Source: Pseudomonas fluorescens (lineage in GTDB: Bacteria; Pseudomonadota; Gammaproteobacteria; Pseudomonadales; Pseudomonadaceae). Taken from it: a DNA stretch of 64,000 nt. Below are positions 60,050 through 64,000 of the stretch, piece by piece. The notes beneath the pieces are model-generated. The model was not told the origin of the DNA, searched no databases, and saw nothing but the letters and a program-made list of their open reading frames with translations. The first letter of the stretch is position 1, and each line of letters begins with the position of its first letter. The stretch covers positions 62,001 through 126,000 of the forward strand of contig NZ_JSAK01000005.1 of NCBI RefSeq assembly GCF_000802965.1. Reading direction: 5' to 3'. The position numbers and the translations under genes were made by a program.

Positions 60050-60325
60050 ATGCCTGCTCTGGAAATCGAAATCATCAACAAGCTGGGCCTGCACGCCCGC
60101 GCTTCCGCAAAATTCGTTGGAGTTGCCGGGCAGTTCAAGGATTGCACGATCAGGGTAGGACGCACGCCAGAGACCACAGTCGACGGTAAAAGCATCATGG
60201 CGATGATGATGCTGGCGGCCGGCAAGGGCACAAAGATTTATCTAAGCACGGAAGGCGAGCAGGAGCAGGAAGCGCTGGATGCACTGGTGGCATTGATCAA
60301 CAACTACTTCGACGAAGGCGAGTAA
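60050..60325 (+). CDS. ptsO: Nitrogen PTS phosphocarrier NPr
   Basis: 91 residues, HPr fold. The phosphorylatable His15 is in NKLGLHARASAKFV, and DGKSIMAMMMLAAGKG is the regulatory-site helix. It passes phosphate from PtsP to PtsN. Last gene of the rpoN operon. Confidence 0.96.
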   Translation: MPALEIEIINKLGLHARASAKFVGVAGQFKDCTIRVGRTPETTVDGKSIMAMMMLAAGKGTKIYLSTEGEQEQEALDALVALINNYFDEGE

Positions 60326-60336
60326 CACCCGCTTTT

Positions 60337-60471
60337 TTGTGGCGAGGGAGCTTGCTCCCGCTGGGCGGCGAAGCAGCCCCAAAACCTGTCGTCACAATGA
60401 ATCTGACACTCCGCGCCGGCTGATATTACGACTGCTGCGCAGTCGAGCGGGAGCAAGCTCCCTCGCCACAA
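60337..60471. repeat. Inverted REP pair, GGGAGCTTGCTCCC type
   Basis: TTGTGGCGAGGGAGCTTGCT and AGCAAGCTCCCTCGCCACAA face each other between convergent ptsO and the ZIP gene. Same family as the pair near 18.0 kb. Confidence 0.92.
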
Positions 60472-60498
60472 GTGTTCCTTCTGCTTTTTGCGCCCCGT

Positions 60499-61392
60499 TC
60501 AAGCCAACGCCGTATCCATCACCATCATCAAACAAAACCCGATCAACAACCCAAGACTGGCCAACTTGTCGTGACCGTGTCGGCGCGACTCTGGAATGAC
60601 TTCATGGGTTACCACCAGAAGCATTGCTCCCGCCGCCAGCGCCAATCCCAAAGGCAATAACAGTTCGGCCAGGCTCACCAGCCAGGCGCACAACAGTGCG
60701 AACACCGGCTCGACCAATCCTGACGCCGCACCGATCAGGAATGCCTTGAAGCGCGACATCCCTGCTCCCGCCAGCACCAACGCAATCACCAGCCCTTCCG
60801 GCACATCCTGCAGGGCGATGCCCATCGCCAAACTGTCTGCATCAGGCATTCCACCCCCAGCCGAAACACCGACCGCCATGCCTTCGGGAATGTTATGGGC
60901 AATGATGGCGAATACGAACAGCCAGATCCTCGGCGGAATCACCGGATGTTCAACAGTGCCTACGAGCATTTCCGGCGAAGCCCCGGAGACCTTGCGATCA
61001 ACCAGAAACAGGCCGAACGCGCCAAGCATGATGCCAAAACAGATCAGGCTGCTGGCTGCCCATGGGGTCATGCCAAGATTTTCTGCCGCCGCAATGCCCG
61101 GCACGATCAACGAAAACGCGGTCGCCGCCAGCATCACTCCGGCACCAAACCCCAACAGCGTATCGCTGAGTGCCTGGGGCATGCGCCGGATCACCAGCAC
61201 CGGCACCGCCCCGAGCGCGGTGCCGAGGGCGCAGATCGCACCGCCCTGCAACGCTCGAGACAGCTTCGGCTCCAGATCCAGCCATTCCAGCCCATGCGCA
61301 ACCAGCAAGCTCATGCCCGCCAGCAGTAACAGCGACCCAAATGCGTAACGAAACATTCGTCCATTTCCGATCGCCAGTGTTTCAGTGCCCAT
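60499..61392 (-). CDS. ZIP family metal transporter
   Basis: 297 residues with about eight membrane segments. The ZIP metal motifs are HNIPEGMAVG and ALQDVPEGLVIALVLAG. The C-terminus contains a His-bearing loop (ESRRHGHDKLASLG). It probably imports zinc or a related divalent metal. It follows sodA on the same strand by 30 bases and may belong to the iron-responsive operon. Confidence 0.92.
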   Translation of the reverse strand: MGTETLAIGNGRMFRYAFGSLLLLAGMSLLVAHGLEWLDLEPKLSRALQGGAICALGTALGAVPVLVIRRMPQALSDTLLGFGAGVMLAATAFSLIVPGIAAAENLGMTPWAASSLICFGIMLGAFGLFLVDRKVSGASPEMLVGTVEHPVIPPRIWLFVFAIIAHNIPEGMAVGVSAGGGMPDADSLAMGIALQDVPEGLVIALVLAGAGMSRFKAFLIGAASGLVEPVFALLCAWLVSLAELLLPLGLALAAGAMLLVVTHEVIPESRRHGHDKLASLGLLIGFCLMMVMDTALA

Positions 61393-61422
61393 AGTCAGCC
61401 TTGGATTGTTTTTGCAGAAGAC

Positions 61423-62034
61423 TTAAATCAGCGCGGCCTGATAGCGCGCGGCAACTTCTGGCCAATTGATCACGTTGTAGAACGCGCTGATGTATTCCGG
61501 GCGACGGTTCTGATATTGAAGGTAGTAGGCGTGCTCCCAGACATCCAGGCCGAGGATCGGCGTGTTGCCGTTCATCAACGGGCTGTCCTGGTTGCCGCTG
61601 CTCTCCACGATCAAGGTCTTTTGTGACGTGACGCTCAGCCAGGCCCAGCCGCTGCCGAAGCGCGTCAGCGCAGCTTTGGTGAATGCCTCTTTGAAGCTGT
61701 CGAGTCCGCCCAGTTGCTCATCGATGGCCGCAGCCAGTGCGCCTTCCGGTTTACCGCCACCACCTGGCGTCATGACTTCCCAGAACAACGAATGGTTGGC
61801 GTGCCCACCGCCCTGATTGATCACGGCAGCGCGCAGTTTCTCCGGAAGTTGCTGCACGGCAGCCACCAGTTTTTCCACCGGCCATTCAGCAAACTCGGTG
61901 CCTTCAACGGCGGCGTTGAGGTTGTTGATGTAGGTCTGGTGGTGTTTGGTGTAGTGAATCTCCATGGTCTGCGCATCGATATGCGGTTCCAGGGCGTCGT
62001 AGGCGTACGGCAAGGCAGGCAAGGTAAAAGCCAT
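61423..62034 (-). CDS. sodA: Manganese superoxide dismutase
   Basis: 203 residues from ATG 62034. The metal ligands are His27 (EIHYTKHH), His81 ([11 protein letters not shown]), Asp164 and His168 (DVWEHAYY). [11 protein letters not shown] and GNQDSPLM are typical of the Mn type. It replaces the iron enzyme when iron is scarce; in P. aeruginosa it is induced as fagA-fumC-orfX-sodA. It starts one base after the orfX stop. Confidence 0.95.
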   Translation of the reverse strand: MAFTLPALPYAYDALEPHIDAQTMEIHYTKHHQTYINNLNAAVEGTEFAEWPVEKLVAAVQQLPEKLRAAVINQGGGHANHSLFWEVMTPGGGGKPEGALAAAIDEQLGGLDSFKEAFTKAALTRFGSGWAWLSVTSQKTLIVESSGNQDSPLMNGNTPILGLDVWEHAYYLQYQNRRPEYISAFYNVINWPEVAARYQAALI

Positions 62035-62035
62035 T

Positions 62036-62476
62036 TCAATGGACTCCATGATGATGAGGCGCAGCAGGGTGCGACGGTGCGGCGGCATCGATGTGCAGCA
62101 AGCGATGAGTGCGCGGGTATTCACCGTGTTCGCTGATGAAACTCAGCAATTCGACGTAGGTTTTGCTGCTCTGGCGCATCGCGGCTTCACGCAGGGCCGG
62201 TGCCAGTCGCGGATCCTGCATGGTCTGCAACAGCCGCTGATGGATAGCACACAGATACTCGGCGCTCTCCTCCGGCTGGTTCAGGCGCAAATGCAGATCC
62301 GCCAGGTTGTGGTGGGAAATCACGCAGGCCGCCACCGCTTCATCGGCATCTGGCCAGCGCTCGAACAACACTTGGGCCAAGGCCAACGCCTGCAAGTAAG
62401 CCTCGCGAGCATCGACCAGTTCGCCCAGCATGAAACAGCGATTTGCTCTTTCGATCGTGCGTTTCCAGTGCTCCAT
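62036..62476 (-). CDS. OrfX of the fagA-fumC-orfX-sodA operon
   Basis: 146 residues, mostly alpha-helical with TPR-like helices ([40 protein letters not shown]) and a His-rich end ([11 protein letters not shown]). The function is not known. It is always found between fumC and sodA in Pseudomonas, and the His tail would allow metal binding. Confidence 0.88.
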   Translation of the reverse strand: MEHWKRTIERANRCFMLGELVDAREAYLQALALAQVLFERWPDADEAVAACVISHHNLADLHLRLNQPEESAEYLCAIHQRLLQTMQDPRLAPALREAAMRQSSKTYVELLSFISEHGEYPRTHRLLHIDAAAPSHPAAPHHHGVH

Positions 62477-62506
62477 GGTGAGCCTCCAAAGCGCTAGCGG
62501 TGTTTA

Positions 62507-63883
62507 TTACACGCCGCCTGCGGTGAGTTTTTCCGGGTTGAGCAACTCTTCCAGTTGGCTGCGTGACAGCTCGGTGTGTTCCAGCGCCACGTCGATCACC
62601 GGACGGCCTTGTTGATAGGCCTTCTTGGCGATCTCGGCGGCTTTCTGATAGCCAATGATCGGGTTGAGTGCGGTCACCAGAATCGGGTTGCGGGACAGGG
62701 CTTGCTTGATGCGGTCTTCGTTGACCTTGAAGCTGGCGATGGCCTTTTCACCCAGCAGACGGCTGGAATTGGCCAGCAATTCGATGCTGCTCAGCAGGTT
62801 CTGGGCGATGATCGGCAGCATCACGTTCAATTCGAAATTACCCGACTGACCGGCGATGGTGATCACCGTGTCGTTGCCGATCACCTGGGCGGCGACCATG
62901 GCAGTAGCTTCCGGGATCACCGGGTTGACCTTGCCAGGCATGATCGAAGAACCCGGTTGCAAGGCTTCGAGCTCGATTTCACCCAGGCCGGCCAACGGAC
63001 CGGAGTTCATCCAGCGCAAGTCGTTGGCGATTTTCATCAACGATACGGCGGTGGCCTTCAGTTGCCCGGAGACGGCAACGGCGGTGTCCTGAGAGCCAAT
63101 CAATGCAAACAGATCCACGCCTGGCGTGAATTGCACCTGGGTCAGCTTGCTCAATTGTTGACTGAAACGTGCGGCGAACTCCGGATGCGCATTCACGCCA
63201 GTACCCACCGCCGTACCGCCCTGGGCGAGGGATTGCAGACTGGGTTGCAGATCCTGCAAATGGCCGATGTTGGCTTTGAGCTGTTGCGCCCACCCGTTGA
63301 GCACTTGGCTCATGCGCACCGGCATGGCATCCATCAAGTGGGTACGACCGGTTTTGACGTGGTGATGCACCTCTTCAGCCTTGCGCTCGATTACCTGCAC
63401 CAACCCGTTCAGCGCCGGCAGTAGCTGCTCGTGCAACGCAAGCGCCGCACTGACGTGAATGGTGGTAGGAATAATGTCATTGCTGCTTTGACCGCAGTTG
63501 ACGTGATCGTTGGGGTTAACCGGCTCGCCGAGTAGACGGCTGGCCAGGGTGGCAATCACTTCATTGGCGTTCATGTTGGAACTGGTGCCTGAACCGGTCT
63601 GGAAAATATCCACCGGGAAGTGCCGCATGAAGTCACCTTCAAGCAGTCCCTGGGCTGCATCGACGATGGCTTTGCCTTGGGATTCACTGATCTGCTTGAG
63701 TTCGATGTTGGCGCGGGCAGCGGCGGCCTTGGCCAGGATCAGCGCACGGATGAATTGCACCGGCATCGGCTTGCCGCTGATTGGGAAGTTATCCACCGCA
63801 CGTTGAGTCTGTGCGCCGTAGAGGGCGTCTTCCGGGACCTGAAGCTCGCCCATGCTGTCGCGCTCAATACGTGTCTTGGTCAT
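62507..63883 (-). CDS. fumC: Class II fumarate hydratase
   Basis: 458 residues. The signature GSSIMPGKVNP is present, as are SGTSSNMNANEVI and THLMDAMPVRMSQ. It is an iron-free fumarase that keeps the TCA cycle running under iron limitation, which explains its pairing with MnSOD. The start overlaps the end of fagA by 20 bases. Confidence 0.97.
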   Translation of the reverse strand: MTKTRIERDSMGELQVPEDALYGAQTQRAVDNFPISGKPMPVQFIRALILAKAAAARANIELKQISESQGKAIVDAAQGLLEGDFMRHFPVDIFQTGSGTSSNMNANEVIATLASRLLGEPVNPNDHVNCGQSSNDIIPTTIHVSAALALHEQLLPALNGLVQVIERKAEEVHHHVKTGRTHLMDAMPVRMSQVLNGWAQQLKANIGHLQDLQPSLQSLAQGGTAVGTGVNAHPEFAARFSQQLSKLTQVQFTPGVDLFALIGSQDTAVAVSGQLKATAVSLMKIANDLRWMNSGPLAGLGEIELEALQPGSSIMPGKVNPVIPEATAMVAAQVIGNDTVITIAGQSGNFELNVMLPIIAQNLLSSIELLANSSRLLGEKAIASFKVNEDRIKQALSRNPILVTALNPIIGYQKAAEIAKKAYQQGRPVIDVALEHTELSRSQLEELLNPEKLTAGGV

Positions 63884-64000
63884 CTGAAAATCCTTGCACC
63901 AGTTCTATGAGAGGAATCGAGGGTTGCAACTCGCAGCTCGCCAGTTGCCAGGTGTAGCTCTGCCAGCGCTTGAGGCGGCATTTGCAAAGAGAGAGGCGTT
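63864..64000 (-). CDS. fagA: FagA, C-terminal end (partial)
   Basis: The minus-strand frame is open from the window edge to TGA at 63866-63864, giving 44 residues. The segment YTWQLASCELQPSIPL, then QGFSDD, resembles what I recall of the C-terminus of Pseudomonas FagA. FagA is the iron-regulated first gene of the operon, of unknown function. The last codons overlap the start of fumC. The promoter and its expected Fur box lie outside the window. Confidence 0.7.
   Translation of the reverse strand, partial: RLSLCKCRLKRWQSYTWQLASCELQPSIPLIELVQGFSDDQDTY

Overview
The window is about 64 kb of chromosome from a fluorescent Pseudomonas, most likely the P. fluorescens group. The evidence is the high-GC coding style, the many Pseudomonas-type REP elements, and gene order. 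From about 36.9 kb to the end (cysNC-cysD, nif3-like, algW, hisC-hisD-hisG, murA-ibaG, mlaBCDEF, kdsD-kdsC-lptCAB-rpoN-hpf-ptsN-rapZ-ptsO, ZIP transporter, sodA-orfX-fumC-fagA) the order matches what I recall of the P. aeruginosa PA4440-PA4471 region. No rRNA, tRNA, CRISPR array or complete insertion sequence was recognised.

Region by region. 0-6.5 kb: a Leu/Phe-type dehydrogenase whose catalytic lysine position reads valine, a SirB1-like protein, and the homogentisate pathway hmgA-fahA-maiA, divergent from an IclR regulator over a duplicated palindrome. 6.5-13.3 kb: an unrecognised AT-rich gene, a MalT-like LuxR regulator and a DUF1302-DUF1329 operon. 13.3-16.9 kb: a gene-poor stretch, then a colicin E9-type DNase bacteriocin interrupted by an in-frame amber codon and followed by two tandem Im9-like immunity genes, only one of which keeps the conserved Tyr-Tyr pair. 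16.9-20.4 kb: SDR, alpha/beta hydrolase, class II aldolase and flavodoxin genes.

20.5-26 kb holds a probable light-response module: a short LOV photoreceptor (PpSB1-LOV type), a MerR/class II LitR-like regulator, a monooxygenase-like membrane protein, and the pterin genes folM-folE-folX, then DUF1244 and HopJ-like genes. 26-36.8 kb is ordinary metabolism: aminotransferase, trxB, cysZ, glycosyltransferase, ene-reductase, glutathione peroxidase, slyD, pta and an acyltransferase.

36.9-64 kb is conserved core. It links sulfate activation, the envelope-stress protease AlgW, histidine synthesis, phospholipid transport (Mla), Kdo synthesis and LPS export (Kds/Lpt), sigma-54 and the nitrogen PTS, and ends in the iron-responsive fagA-fumC-orfX-sodA operon. 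The exception is a REP-flanked pair (TonB-dependent receptor plus DUF4198 protein, 42.1-45.0 kb) between algW and hisC. A near-perfect 41-bp inverted repeat sits on its start codon. REP elements of at least five sequence types separate most transcription units.
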